64,000 bases of DNA, taken from positions 175,364 to 239,363 of the forward strand of contig NZ_JARESE010000010.1 in NCBI RefSeq assembly GCF_029076845.1, written 5' to 3'. The notes under the pieces are model-generated. The model saw nothing but the letters and a program-made list of their open reading frames with translations. It made no database searches and was not told where the DNA came from. Source of the stretch: Novosphingobium album (ex Liu et al. 2023) (GTDB lineage: Bacteria; Pseudomonadota; Alphaproteobacteria; Sphingomonadales; Sphingomonadaceae). Below, in pieces: positions 34,015-43,065 of the stretch. The number at the start of each line of letters is the position of its first letter. The stretch's first letter is position 1. A program made the position numbers and the translations under genes.

Positions 34015-35517
34015 TCACAATCCGCCCGTGGCCTCGGCCCGCACCGCCGCGAGCGCGCGCTGCCACAGCGCCAGCCGCGCCTGCCTGGCCGGCGCGGCCA
34101 TCGCCGGTTCGAAGCTTTCGCGCCGCCCGCCCATCGCGGCGGCGGCCGCGTCCAGCGAGGTGAACAGGCCGGCGCCCAGCGCCGCCAGCATCCCCGCCCC
34201 CAGCGCGGTGGTTTCGATGAAAGCCGGGCGTTCGACCGGGATCGCCAGGATATCGGCCAGATCCTGCGCCATCCAGTCGTTCGCGCTCATCCCGCCGTCG
34301 ATCCTCAGGCGCGTCCATGTCGCGCCGTCGCCCGCGAAAGCCTCGGCCAGATCGCGCGTCTGCATCGCCATGGCTTCCAGCGCGGCGCGCGCGACCTGGG
34401 CGCGGCCGGTGGCGAACGTCAGCCCTGAAATGCTGGCGCGCGCATCGGGCCGCCAGTGCGGCGCGCCCAGGCCCGAAAGCGCGGGCACGATCACCACGCC
34501 GCCGCTGTCCGGCACCGACCGTGCGAGCGCCTCGCTATCGGGCGCGGCGTCGATCACGCCCAGGCTGTCGCGCAGCCATTGCAGCAGGCTGCCCGCGACG
34601 AAGACCGAGCCTTCCAGCGCGTAAGTCCGCGCGCCGCCAAGCTGGCACAGCACGGTCGCCAGCAGGCGGTGGCGCGATCGCGGCGCCGTGCCGCCCATGT
34701 TGGCCAGCACGAAAGCGCCCGTGCCATAAGTCGCCTTGGTCTCGCCAGGGGCGAGGCAGCCCTGCCCGATCGTCGCCGCCTGCTGATCGCCGGCCAGCCC
34801 GGTGATCGGCACGGGCGCGCCCAGCCATTCCGGCCGCGTCTCGCCCAGCCGGCCGGCGCTGTCGCCGACTTCGGGCAGCGCGGCCAGGGGCACGCCGAAC
34901 AGGTCGCACAGCCCCGCGTCCCAGCTTGCGCCGCCCAGCGGCAGCAGGCTGGTGCGGCTGGCGTTGGCCGCGTCCGACAGGTGCGCGCCGCCGGTCAGCT
35001 TCCACACCAGCCAGCTTTCCACCGTGCCCAGCGCCAGCCGCCCGGCCGCGGCGGCGGCGCGCGTTGCGGGCGCGTGATCGAGCAGCCAGCGCATCTTGGT
35101 GGCGGAGAAATAGGGATCGATCACCAGCCCGGTCATGGCCTGCACACGCGGTTCATGCCCCGCCGCGCGCAGCGCCTCGCAGGCATCGGCGGTGCGCCGG
35201 TCCTGCCAGACCAGCGCGCGCGACAGGGGCTCGCCGCTGAGCTTGTCCCACGCCACCACGGTCTCGCGCTGGTTGGTGATGCCGATGCCGGCGATCCGGT
35301 CGGCCCCGCCGGCCTGTGTCACCACTTGCCGCGCGCAGGCCAGCGCATCGGTCCAGATCTCGTCCGCATCGTGCTCGACCCAACCGGGCCGGGGATAGTG
35401 CTGGGCCAGCAGGCGCTGGGCCGTGGCACGCAAGGCGCCGGCGCGATCGAACACCATGGCGCGTGTCGATGTGGTGCCCGCGTCGATCACCAGGATCAGT
35501 TCGCCCATGGCATTCAT
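34015..35517 (-). CDS. glpK: Glycerol kinase
   Basis: A 500-residue FGGY-family kinase making glycerol 3-phosphate from glycerol and ATP. It starts ELILVIDAGTTSTRAMVFDR (phosphate 1 motif) and carries GITNQRETVVAWDKLSGEPL, DPYFSATKMRWLLDHAPATR and the C-terminal RIDGGMSANDWMAQDLADIL adenosine motif. Length equals E. coli GlpK. GGGGAGGG precedes the chosen ATG. No glpF or glpD is next to it. It is divergent from the MBL-fold gene. Confidence 0.96.
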   Translation of the reverse strand: MNAMGELILVIDAGTTSTRAMVFDRAGALRATAQRLLAQHYPRPGWVEHDADEIWTDALACARQVVTQAGGADRIAGIGITNQRETVVAWDKLSGEPLSRALVWQDRRTADACEALRAAGHEPRVQAMTGLVIDPYFSATKMRWLLDHAPATRAAAAAGRLALGTVESWLVWKLTGGAHLSDAANASRTSLLPLGGASWDAGLCDLFGVPLAALPEVGDSAGRLGETRPEWLGAPVPITGLAGDQQAATIGQGCLAPGETKATYGTGAFVLANMGGTAPRSRHRLLATVLCQLGGARTYALEGSVFVAGSLLQWLRDSLGVIDAAPDSEALARSVPDSGGVVIVPALSGLGAPHWRPDARASISGLTFATGRAQVARAALEAMAMQTRDLAEAFAGDGATWTRLRIDGGMSANDWMAQDLADILAIPVERPAFIETTALGAGMLAALGAGLFTSLDAAAAAMGGRRESFEPAMAAPARQARLALWQRALAAVRAEATGGL

Positions 35518-35614
35518 CCGGCCCTCCCCTTTTTCCAGCCTCACCGCCGGCGCGGCCTCGCCCTGCTCAAGCAAACGCTCGACAGCCGCGCAAGCCGTTC
35601 CCATATCGCCTGCC

Positions 35615-36490
35615 ATGGACGCCGCCACGCAAGATCGCCCCTATACCCTGGCCGAAATGGTCGATCCGCTGGTGCGCCGCGTGCTGGCGCGCAATCCGTC
35701 GCCGTTCACCTATACCGGCACGCAGACTTATATCGTCGGCACCGGCCATGACGTGGCGGTGATTGATCCCGGCCCGGACGAGCCGGAGCATATCGCAGCG
35801 CTGGTCGATGCCATCAGCGATGCCCGCGTGGTGGCGATCTGCTGCACCCACACGCACCGCGACCATTCGCCCGCCGCCGCGCCGCTGGCCGCGCATACCG
35901 GCGCGCCGGTGATCGGCTGCGCGCCGCTGACGCTGGAGGACGATGGCCCGCGCGCCGATGCCGCGTTCGATTCCGGCTATCGCCCCGATCGCGTGCTGGC
36001 CGAGGGTGAGCGGATTGGCGGCAAGGGCTGGACGCTGACCGCGCTGGCAACGCCGGGGCACACCTCGAACCACCTGTGCTTCGCGCTGCCCGAAAGCGGC
36101 GCGCTGTTCACCGGCGATCACGTCATGGGCTGGTCCACCAGCGTCATCTCGCCGCCCGACGGTGACATGACCGCTTATCTGGACAGCCTCGCCAAGCTCT
36201 ATGCGCGCGAGCAGGACCGCGTCTATTTCCCGGCGCACGGCCCGGCGGTGGAAAGGCCGCGCCAGCTCGTGCGCGGAATGATCGGCCACCGCCGCAGCCG
36301 CGAAAAGCAGATCCTGCGCCAGATCGAAGCCGGCATCGGCGTGATCGCCGAGATGGTGCCGCTGATGTACAAGGGCGTGGACGAGCGGCTCTGGCCCACC
36401 GCCGGCCGATCGGTGCTCGCGCATCTGATCGATCTGGAACGGCGCGGCGCGGTCATGCGTTCAGGAGAGCAATGGACCACGATCGCTTGA
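35615..36490 (+). CDS. Metallo-beta-lactamase-fold hydrolase
   Basis: A 291-residue MBL-fold protein similar to LACTB2/glyoxalase II-like hydrolases. The zinc motif is THTHRDHSPAAAPL (HxHxDH variant), further ligands are in ATPGHTSNHLCF and FTGDHVMGW, and YFPAHGP gives the last His. The C-terminal tail (LMYKGVDERLWPTAGRSVLA) forms a small helical cap as in LACTB2. The substrate is not defined. It overlaps the DUF4230 gene by 19 bases. Confidence 0.9.
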   Translation: MDAATQDRPYTLAEMVDPLVRRVLARNPSPFTYTGTQTYIVGTGHDVAVIDPGPDEPEHIAALVDAISDARVVAICCTHTHRDHSPAAAPLAAHTGAPVIGCAPLTLEDDGPRADAAFDSGYRPDRVLAEGERIGGKGWTLTALATPGHTSNHLCFALPESGALFTGDHVMGWSTSVISPPDGDMTAYLDSLAKLYAREQDRVYFPAHGPAVERPRQLVRGMIGHRRSREKQILRQIEAGIGVIAEMVPLMYKGVDERLWPTAGRSVLAHLIDLERRGAVMRSGEQWTTIA

Positions 36491-37212
36491 CCGAAGAGAC
36501 GCCGCCGGCTCCCACGCCAGCGCCTGTCCCCGCGCCTGAACATCCCGGGGCGCTGGCCCGCACGCAAGGCGTGCCCTGGCTGCTCTTCGTCGCCATGCTG
36601 GCGATCGCCGGCTGGCTGGCCTGGCGCGCGTTCTGGCCGGGCGTGCCGGGCGATCCACTGGGCACCAGCCTGGTCGCCTTCGAAAAGCAGAACCGGCTCA
36701 CGGTGTTCAGCGCCCAGCTCGCCCCCGTCGTTTCGGCCGAGGACAGCCGGCTGATGGGCCTGGTCCAGTCGCGGCAAGTGGCGGTGATCCCGGCGCGGGT
36801 GGATTACACGCTCGACCTCTCGCGGATGGACCGCAACCACCTGACGTGGGACCAGAACACCCGCACGCTCGACGTGCTGCTGCCGCCGCTGACGGTGGGC
36901 AAGCCCAATCTGGACGAGGCGCGCGCGCAATACTTGCGCGAAGGCATCTGGATCACGCGCGAGGCGCAGGACAGCCTCAGCCGCGCCAATACCCGCACGG
37001 CCGAACGGGAAGCGCTGCAGCAGGCATCGAACCCGGTGCTGATCGGCCTGGCCCGCGCCGCCGCGAAAGACGCGATCCGCCAGAACCTGGCCATTCCCCT
37101 CGAAGTCGCGGGCTTTGGCGACGTGACGGTCAACGCCCGTTTCGAAGGCGAGGCGCCCTCACCGGCACCCGCGCCCCGACCCCCGGCCACGGCGGCACCC
37201 GCCCAGCCCTGA
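36472..37212 (+). CDS. DUF4230 family membrane-anchored protein
   Basis: A 246-residue protein with a Pro-rich cytoplasmic leader, one transmembrane helix (VPWLLFVAMLAIAGWLAWRA at about 33-52), and a periplasmic DUF4230 domain (VVSAEDSRLMGLVQSRQVAV, then LDVLLPPLTVGKPNLDEARA). Function unknown. The start with AGGAGAGCA lies inside the MBL gene. The Pro-rich C-terminus is likely disordered. Confidence 0.82.
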   Translation: MDHDRLTEETPPAPTPAPVPAPEHPGALARTQGVPWLLFVAMLAIAGWLAWRAFWPGVPGDPLGTSLVAFEKQNRLTVFSAQLAPVVSAEDSRLMGLVQSRQVAVIPARVDYTLDLSRMDRNHLTWDQNTRTLDVLLPPLTVGKPNLDEARAQYLREGIWITREAQDSLSRANTRTAEREALQQASNPVLIGLARAAAKDAIRQNLAIPLEVAGFGDVTVNARFEGEAPSPAPAPRPPATAAPAQP

Positions 37213-37276
37213 TCCCGCTTCCCGTTCGGAGCGAAATCGCATAGAATTGCGCATCGGCAGGGGTGGGGCGATTCTG

Positions 37277-38050
37277 GTGGCGACGATTCCCGAAAGTCCG
37301 GTTCCCGGAAACACGGCCACGGCGCGCGGCGAAGAGCGCTTTTTCTTCCGCATGGCCTGCCTGATGGCGGCAGTGATCGTCGCGGGCTTCTCGCTCAATC
37401 TGGTGATGGGCCGGTCGACTTTCGCGGTCCCGCCAATCTACCATGTTCATGCCTTCGTCTTTTTCGGCTGGATCGTGCTCTATCTGGCGCAGACGGGGCT
37501 GATCGCGGCGAACAATGTCGCGCTGCACCGCCGGCTCGGCGTGCTGGCCCTGCTGTGGGTTCCGGTGATGGTAGTGCTGGGCACCGCCATGACCGTGGTC
37601 GCCCTGCGGCGGACGGGCGGGCCGTTCTTTTTCGACCAGAACGAATTCCTCGTCAGCAATCCGCTGCACCTGCTGTGCTTCGCCGGGCTGGTCGGCGCCG
37701 CGCTGGTGCTGCGGCGCCGGACCGACTGGCACCGGCGGCTGATGTTCGTCGCCATGGCGGGGTTGACCGGGCCGGGCCTGGGCCGGCTGCTGCCGATGCC
37801 GCTGCTGATGCCCTGGTCATGGCGCATCACGATCGCGGCGACCACGCTGTTCCCGCTGTTCGGAATGCTGGCCGACAAAAGGCGCACGGGCCGGGTGCAC
37901 CCCGCATGGTATTATGGCATCGCCGCCATCGCCGTGACGCAGATCCTGGCCGATCTCATCGCCTATAACGACGGGGGCATCGGCCTGACCCGCTCCGTCC
38001 TGGCCGGCAGCGCGGGCAGCGCCCGGCCGATGGCGGCCTATTGGCCCTGA
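37277..38050 (+). CDS. Integral membrane protein of unknown function
   Basis: A 257-residue protein with about seven hydrophobic helices. ERFFFRMACLMAAVIVAGFS and PPIYHVHAFVFFGWIVLYLA open the protein; conserved-looking histidines (HVHAF, NPLHLL, DWHRRL) hint at heme or metal binding as in some cytochrome b-like families, but this is unproven. The GTG start after GGGGTGGGGCG is preferred; a TTG 30 bases earlier is possible. It stands alone between DUF4230 and nadA. Confidence 0.65.
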   Translation: MATIPESPVPGNTATARGEERFFFRMACLMAAVIVAGFSLNLVMGRSTFAVPPIYHVHAFVFFGWIVLYLAQTGLIAANNVALHRRLGVLALLWVPVMVVLGTAMTVVALRRTGGPFFFDQNEFLVSNPLHLLCFAGLVGAALVLRRRTDWHRRLMFVAMAGLTGPGLGRLLPMPLLMPWSWRITIAATTLFPLFGMLADKRRTGRVHPAWYYGIAAIAVTQILADLIAYNDGGIGLTRSVLAGSAGSARPMAAYWP

Positions 38051-38134
38051 CCCGCGCCGCGCGCACGCATTTTCCCCTTGGGGCTTGTCGGCACGGTCCC
38101 TAGATAGGCCGCCAGCCAAAGGGATACGCAAGCC

Positions 38135-39124
38135 ATGACCGTGATGACCGCCGACCTTACCGGGATGGATGTCCGCGCCGAGATCGAGCGGCTGCGCAAG
38201 GAGCGCAACGCCGTGATCCTGGCGCATTACTACCAGAAGCCCGAATTGCAGGATCTGGCCGATTTCGTCGGCGATTCGCTGGAGCTTTCGCGCAAGGCGG
38301 CCGAGACCGACGCCAATGTCATCGCCTTTTGCGGCGTGAAGTTCATGGCCGATACCGCCAAGATCCTCAGCCCCGACAAGATCGTCGTGCTGCCCGACAT
38401 GGACGCGGGCTGCAGCCTTGAGGATTCGTGCCCGCCCGAAAAGTTCAAGGCTTTCCGCGAGGCGCACCCCGATCACATCGCGCTGACCTACATCAACTGC
38501 TCGACCGAGGTGAAAGCGCTGTCCGACGTGATCGTCACCAGTTCGAGCGCGGAAACCATCCTCCAGCAGATCCCGAAGGACCAGAAGATCATCTTCGGGC
38601 CCGACCGGCACCTGGGCGGCTATCTCAACCGCAAGTTCGGCCGCGACATGCTGCTGTGGCCGGGCGTGTGCATCGTGCACGAGGCGTTCAGCGAGACCGA
38701 GCTGCTCAAGCTCAGGGCGCAGCACCCCGGCGCGCCGATCGCCGCGCACCCCGAATGCCCGCCGCACATCGTCGATCACGCGGACTATGTCGGATCGACC
38801 AGCGGCATCCTGCAATATGCCAAGACGATGCCCGGCGACACGCTGATCGTCGCCACCGAGCCGCACATCATCCACCAGATGGAACTGGCACTGCCCGAAA
38901 AGACCTTCATCGGCGCGCCCGGCGCGGACGGCAACTGCAACTGCAACATCTGCCCTTACATGGCGCTCAACACGCTGGAAAAGCTCTACCTCGCCCTGCG
39001 CGACCTGAAGCCGCGCATCGAGATCGACGAACCCCTGCGCCTCGCCGCGAAGAAAAGCCTCGACCGGATGCTGCAACTGGCCAGCGGAACCGTGGGCAAG
39101 GGCGATCTGGGGGCGCGCACCTGA
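38135..39124 (+). CDS. nadA: Quinolinate synthase
   Basis: A 329-residue [4Fe-4S] enzyme condensing iminoaspartate with dihydroxyacetone phosphate in NAD synthesis. AVILAHYYQKPELQDLADFV and VGDSLELSRKAAETDANVIA are family signatures. The three cluster cysteines are likely those in YINCSTEVKA, HPECPPHIVDH and NCNICPYMALNTL. AAAGGGAT precedes the ATG. No nadB or nadC is adjacent. Confidence 0.97.
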   Translation: MTVMTADLTGMDVRAEIERLRKERNAVILAHYYQKPELQDLADFVGDSLELSRKAAETDANVIAFCGVKFMADTAKILSPDKIVVLPDMDAGCSLEDSCPPEKFKAFREAHPDHIALTYINCSTEVKALSDVIVTSSSAETILQQIPKDQKIIFGPDRHLGGYLNRKFGRDMLLWPGVCIVHEAFSETELLKLRAQHPGAPIAAHPECPPHIVDHADYVGSTSGILQYAKTMPGDTLIVATEPHIIHQMELALPEKTFIGAPGADGNCNCNICPYMALNTLEKLYLALRDLKPRIEIDEPLRLAAKKSLDRMLQLASGTVGKGDLGART

Positions 39125-39151
39125 GCCTTGCGAGAGGCCGGTCCGCGCCGA

Positions 39152-39577
39152 TCAATCGGGAACGACGACGGCGATCCCGAGTGCCGCTGCCTTTTCCGCC
39201 ATGCGCTGGTCGAGCGTCACCAGCGTCATGCTGCGCGCTTGCGCCGCCGCGAGATGGATCGCATCCGGCATACGCAAGGCCAACGCGAAACGGGCGACCA
39301 GCAGGGCGGCAAGGCGAATGTCGGCAGCTTCGGTGGCAAGCGGGCGTGCGGCGGTGGCGCACCATTCCTCGAAAGCCGTCAAGCGCTCGCCAGCATCGGC
39401 CGCATCCAGCCCGCCCATCCGCACCAGCCGCGAGATCGCCGAGGCCACTTCGCCCCGCGCGAAATCGCTGACGTAAAGCGGCTGGCGCGCTTCTCCCACG
39501 AAACGGGCGGCCTTCTCGCTGGCCAGCTCGTCAGTCAGCAGCGCGACAAGCACGCTGGCGTCGAGATAGTGGCTCAA
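39152..39577 (-). CDS. vapC: VapC-type PIN-domain toxin
   Basis: A 141-residue PIN-domain ribonuclease. The acidic residues expected at the metal site are Asp6 (YLDASVL), Glu43 (RGEVASAI), Asp104 (MPDAIHL) and Asp121 (TLDQRM). Translation starts at TTG overlapping the antitoxin stop (TTGA), with GAGG a few bases before. Family members cut tRNA or rRNA when the antitoxin is degraded. Confidence 0.9.
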   Translation of the reverse strand: MSHYLDASVLVALLTDELASEKAARFVGEARQPLYVSDFARGEVASAISRLVRMGGLDAADAGERLTAFEEWCATAARPLATEAADIRLAALLVARFALALRMPDAIHLAAAQARSMTLVTLDQRMAEKAAALGIAVVVPD

Positions 39578-39825
39578 CCGGCCTCATCCTCGTAAAGCCA
39601 GTCGCCGAAGCGGTGCACGGGAATGGATGCCGCGCCATGCCCGGCGATGCGTGCCCGCAGCCGGCCCGTGGCGGCGACGACATCGGGCGAGCCATCCACA
39701 TCGACCGGCACCAGACGCGCCGTGGGCTTGCCCCGATTGGTGATGACGATGTCCTCGCCCGCGCGGGCCCGGTCAATCAGCGCGGATAGCCGGTCCTTGG
39801 TGGTCGCGATGCTGTAACTGGCCAT
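39574..39825 (-). CDS. vapB: Phd/YefM-type antitoxin paired with vapC
   Basis: An 83-residue antitoxin. ASYSIATTKDRLSALIDRAR and IVITNRGKPTARLVPVD are the Phd/YefM DNA-binding signature; the C-terminus (HRFGDWLYEDEAG) would wrap the toxin. Of two ATGs, the inner one is chosen because GGAG lies seven bases upstream, while the outer ATG 12 bases earlier abuts the operator and has no ribosome site. The pair is likely autoregulated. Confidence 0.9.
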   Translation of the reverse strand: MASYSIATTKDRLSALIDRARAGEDIVITNRGKPTARLVPVDVDGSPDVVAATGRLRARIAGHGAASIPVHRFGDWLYEDEAG

Positions 39826-39840
39826 CCGGCGCTCCATTCA

Positions 39841-39898
39841 TATGGCCATATCTTGTCACTCATGGCCATTTTGTCAATCGCCCACCGGACTGGCCATG
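39841..39898. promoter_or_regulatory. Candidate vapBC operator with repeated ATGGCCAT
   Basis: The eight-base palindrome ATGGCCAT occurs at 39842-39849 and again at 39862-39869, exactly 20 bases apart (two helical turns), with a third partial TGGCCAT at about 39891. It lies directly upstream of the antitoxin start, where Phd-type proteins bind to repress their own operon. Confidence 0.6.
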
Positions 39899-39950
39899 CG
39901 CAACGGGCCGGCCTAGAACGCCGCTTTCGATCGCAGACAAGGCCCACCCC

Positions 39951-42077
39951 ATGTCCCTTTCCCACAAGCTCCTTGTCACCGCCGCGCTGGCGGCCGCGCC
40001 GCTGCTGATGGCCGCGACCGGCGCGCCGGATGATCCCTATGTCTGGCTGGAGGACATCCACGGCGAGAAGGCGATCGCGCAAGTCGAGGCGTGGAACGCC
40101 GCAACGATGAAGGCGCTTGCCGCGATGCCCGGCTACGAGGCGGATCGCGCCCGCGCGCGGGCCATCCTCGATGACGAGAGCCAGATCGCCGAGCCGGGCG
40201 AAGTGATGGGCGATGCGGTGACCAACCTGTGGCGCGACGCGGCCCATCCGCGCGGGCTCTGGCGCGCGGCCAGCCTGGCCTCGTTCCTGGCCGGCAAGCC
40301 GGAATGGCAGACGCTGATCGATGTCGATGCGCTGGGCAAGGCCGAAGGCAAGAGCTGGGTGTGGCACGGCGCCGAATGCCTGGCGCCGGAGTATCGCCGC
40401 TGCCTCGTCTCGCTGAGCCCCGGCGGCACCGATGCCGAAGTGGTGCGCGAATGGGACCGGGCCACCGGCCGCTTCGTTCCGGGCGGCTTCACGCTGCCCG
40501 AGGCCAAGAGCGTCGTGACCTGGGAAGATGTGGATACGCTGCTTGTCGCCACCGATTTCGGGCCCGGCACGATGACCGCCAGCGGCTATCCGCGCATGGT
40601 CAGGCGCTGGCGGCGCGGCACGCCGCTGGCCGCCGCCAGCGTGATCAAGGAAGGCCTGGCCGAAGACATCACGCTCAGCCCCTTCGCGCTGATGGACGGC
40701 AAGACGCGGCGCCTGTTCGTCCAGCGCGGCAAGACCTTCTATACCAGCGAGCTGTGGCTGGCGGGGCCGGATGGCCGCCTGCTGCCCACGCCGCTGCCCG
40801 AGACGGCCGATCCGCGCGGCATTCTGGCCGGCCGGCTGATCGCCTTCCTCAACAAGCCGCTGGGGACGGTTCCCGCCGGCTCGCTGGTGGCCTGGCCGAT
40901 CGCCGATATCCTCGCGGGGGCGGCCGGCGCGCCGCAAGCGGTCTTCACGCCGGGCGCCGGGCAGGCGATCGAGGATGTCGGCACCACCGACAGCGTGTTG
41001 TGGATCAAGCTGCTGGACGACGTATCGGGCCGGCTGATCGCATTGCGGCCCGGCGCGGATGGCGCATGGTCGCGAACGGTTGCCGCGCTGCCCGACAAGG
41101 CGACGATCCATCTGGTCTCGGGCGCGGATGCGAAGGACATGGCATTCGCCACGGTCGAATCCTTCCTGGTGCCGCCCACGCTCTTCGCGGTGGCGGCCAC
41201 GGGGCAGGCCCAGGCCCTGCAATCGCTGCCGGCGAAGTTCGATGCCGCCCGGTTCGATGTCGCGCAGCATTTCGCGGTGTCGAAGGACGGGACGAAAGTT
41301 CCCTACTTCCTCGCCATCCGCAAGGGCGTGAAAGGGCCGGTGCCCGCGCTGATCCACGCCTATGGCGGCTTCCGCGTCGCGCAGACGCCAACTTACCTCA
41401 CCACCGAGCCCTATCGCGCCGGCCCGCTCGCGCTGGACTGGGTGGACGACGGCAATGCCTATGTGCTGGCGAACATTCGCGGCGGCGGCGAATATGGCCC
41501 GGCCTGGCACGAAGCGGCGCTGCGCGAGAAGCGGCAGAACGCTTATGACGATCTCTACGCGGTGGCCGAGGATATGGTGGCGCGCGGCCTTTCGGCCAGG
41601 GGCAGGATCGCGGTTTCCGGCCGCTCGAACGGCGGGCTGATGGCCGGGGTGGCCATCACGCAACGGCCGGACCTGTTCGGCGGCGGCATCGTCGGCTCGC
41701 CGCTGCTCGACATGAAGCGCTATTCGCACTTGCTCGCGGGCGCATCGTGGATGGCCGAATACGGCGATCCCGACCTGCCCGCCGACTGGGCCTTCATCGG
41801 GGCCTATTCGCCCTATCAGGCACTGCGCAAGGGCGTGAAATACCCGCCGGTGTTCTTCTATTCCTCCACCGAGGATGACCGCGTGCACCCCGGCCACGCC
41901 CGCAAGATGGCGGCGCGGCTGGCGGAATACGGCAATGCGTTCTACTTCCACGAATATCGCGAAGGCGGGCACTCGGTGGGCGCCGACCATGCCGAGGACG
42001 CGGTACGCGCCGCGTTGCTCCACGCCTATCTGAAGACCGTGCTGACGGGCGAAGGCGCCGGGGCGAAGCGGCCCTGA
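39951..42077 (+). CDS. Prolyl oligopeptidase-family serine peptidase (S9A), exported
   Basis: A 708-residue protein with a signal peptide (about 1-22). The seven-bladed propeller precedes a C-terminal alpha/beta hydrolase domain. The DPYVWLEDIHGEKAIAQVEA start is the S9A signature. The catalytic Ser559 sits in SGRSNGGLMAG, Asp in STEDDRVHPGHA and His in EGGHSVGAD. It would cleave short proline-containing peptides in the periplasm. It is a single gene, convergent with the DMT transporter. Confidence 0.93.
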   Translation: MSLSHKLLVTAALAAAPLLMAATGAPDDPYVWLEDIHGEKAIAQVEAWNAATMKALAAMPGYEADRARARAILDDESQIAEPGEVMGDAVTNLWRDAAHPRGLWRAASLASFLAGKPEWQTLIDVDALGKAEGKSWVWHGAECLAPEYRRCLVSLSPGGTDAEVVREWDRATGRFVPGGFTLPEAKSVVTWEDVDTLLVATDFGPGTMTASGYPRMVRRWRRGTPLAAASVIKEGLAEDITLSPFALMDGKTRRLFVQRGKTFYTSELWLAGPDGRLLPTPLPETADPRGILAGRLIAFLNKPLGTVPAGSLVAWPIADILAGAAGAPQAVFTPGAGQAIEDVGTTDSVLWIKLLDDVSGRLIALRPGADGAWSRTVAALPDKATIHLVSGADAKDMAFATVESFLVPPTLFAVAATGQAQALQSLPAKFDAARFDVAQHFAVSKDGTKVPYFLAIRKGVKGPVPALIHAYGGFRVAQTPTYLTTEPYRAGPLALDWVDDGNAYVLANIRGGGEYGPAWHEAALREKRQNAYDDLYAVAEDMVARGLSARGRIAVSGRSNGGLMAGVAITQRPDLFGGGIVGSPLLDMKRYSHLLAGASWMAEYGDPDLPADWAFIGAYSPYQALRKGVKYPPVFFYSSTEDDRVHPGHARKMAARLAEYGNAFYFHEYREGGHSVGADHAEDAVRAALLHAYLKTVLTGEGAGAKRP

Positions 42078-42116
42078 GCCGATCCGACCGGGCTGAATCG
42101 GCCTTGGCGAACGGCC

Positions 42117-43010
42117 CTAGCCCTTGTCGCCGGCGCGGGCCATGACCAGCGCGGCGGCGAGCAGCGCCATGCCGACGAAATCGGCGGGACTGAGCGTCTC
42201 GCCAAACGCGAGCCAGCCCGTGGCGGCCGAGATCGCCGGCTGGGTCATCAGCGCCAGGCCGATCACCAGCGGCGGAAAGTGGCGCAGCGAATAGATCAAC
42301 AGCCCCTGCCCGATCACCTGGCTGCTCATCGCCAGCACCAGCAGCGGGGTCCAGTCCGTGGGCATGATCACTTCGCCGCGCAGCAGCGCAATGCCCATCA
42401 GGAACGGCACGCTTGCCAGCGTGGACCACAGCAGGATCGAGAACTGGCCCAGCCGCACCCGCGCCGGCCGCAGCATCAGGATATAGAAGGCATAGAACAG
42501 CCCGGCGAGCAGGCAGAACAGATCGCCGACGAAACTGGCGTGCGAGATTTCCAGCGATCCGCCCATCAGCAGCGCCGCGCCGCCAAGCGCCGAGGCGATC
42601 GCGGCGATTTCCAGCACGCGCGGCGCGCGCCGCGCGGCGATCAGGCCCCAGCCCATCAGGATCACGCTGCCGGCATTGCCGAACAGCGAGGCATTGCCGA
42701 GCTTGGCGGTCTCGATCCCGACATGCCAGCTCGCCAGGTCGAGCGCGAAGAACACGCCCGCCGCCACCACCATCGCCAGGATGCCACCGCCCGGCCGCCG
42801 CTGCGCCACCGGCTCGCGCAGCGAAAGCAGCGCCAGCACCGGCACGGCGAGCGCCAGCCGCCAGAACCCGGCCGCGACCGGGCCGGTATCGGCCAGGCGC
42901 ACCAGCCACGGCCCCAGCGCCAGCGCGACATTGGCGACAAGCAACGCGGCAAGGTGAGTGGCGGTCCAATCGTGGCCGGGACGGTGAAGCGAGGGGGCAT
43001 CGGCGGTCAT
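42117..43010 (-). CDS. EamA/DMT-family transporter
   Basis: A 297-residue inner membrane protein with ten hydrophobic helices in two EamA repeats. LGPWLVRLADTGPVAAGFWR and AQRRPGGGILAMVVAAGVFF belong to the first repeat, SFVGDLFCLLAGLFYAFYIL and LVLAMSSQVIGQGLLIYSLR to the second. The family exports metabolites or amino acids; the substrate is unknown. It lies 55 bases downstream of the TerC gene on the same strand. Confidence 0.88.
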   Translation of the reverse strand: MTADAPSLHRPGHDWTATHLAALLVANVALALGPWLVRLADTGPVAAGFWRLALAVPVLALLSLREPVAQRRPGGGILAMVVAAGVFFALDLASWHVGIETAKLGNASLFGNAGSVILMGWGLIAARRAPRVLEIAAIASALGGAALLMGGSLEISHASFVGDLFCLLAGLFYAFYILMLRPARVRLGQFSILLWSTLASVPFLMGIALLRGEVIMPTDWTPLLVLAMSSQVIGQGLLIYSLRHFPPLVIGLALMTQPAISAATGWLAFGETLSPADFVGMALLAAALVMARAGDKG

Positions 43011-43065
43011 GCCGATGCCCCTAGACGTTCAGGCGCCTGTCACGCACGTATTTTTCCGCGGGCGA

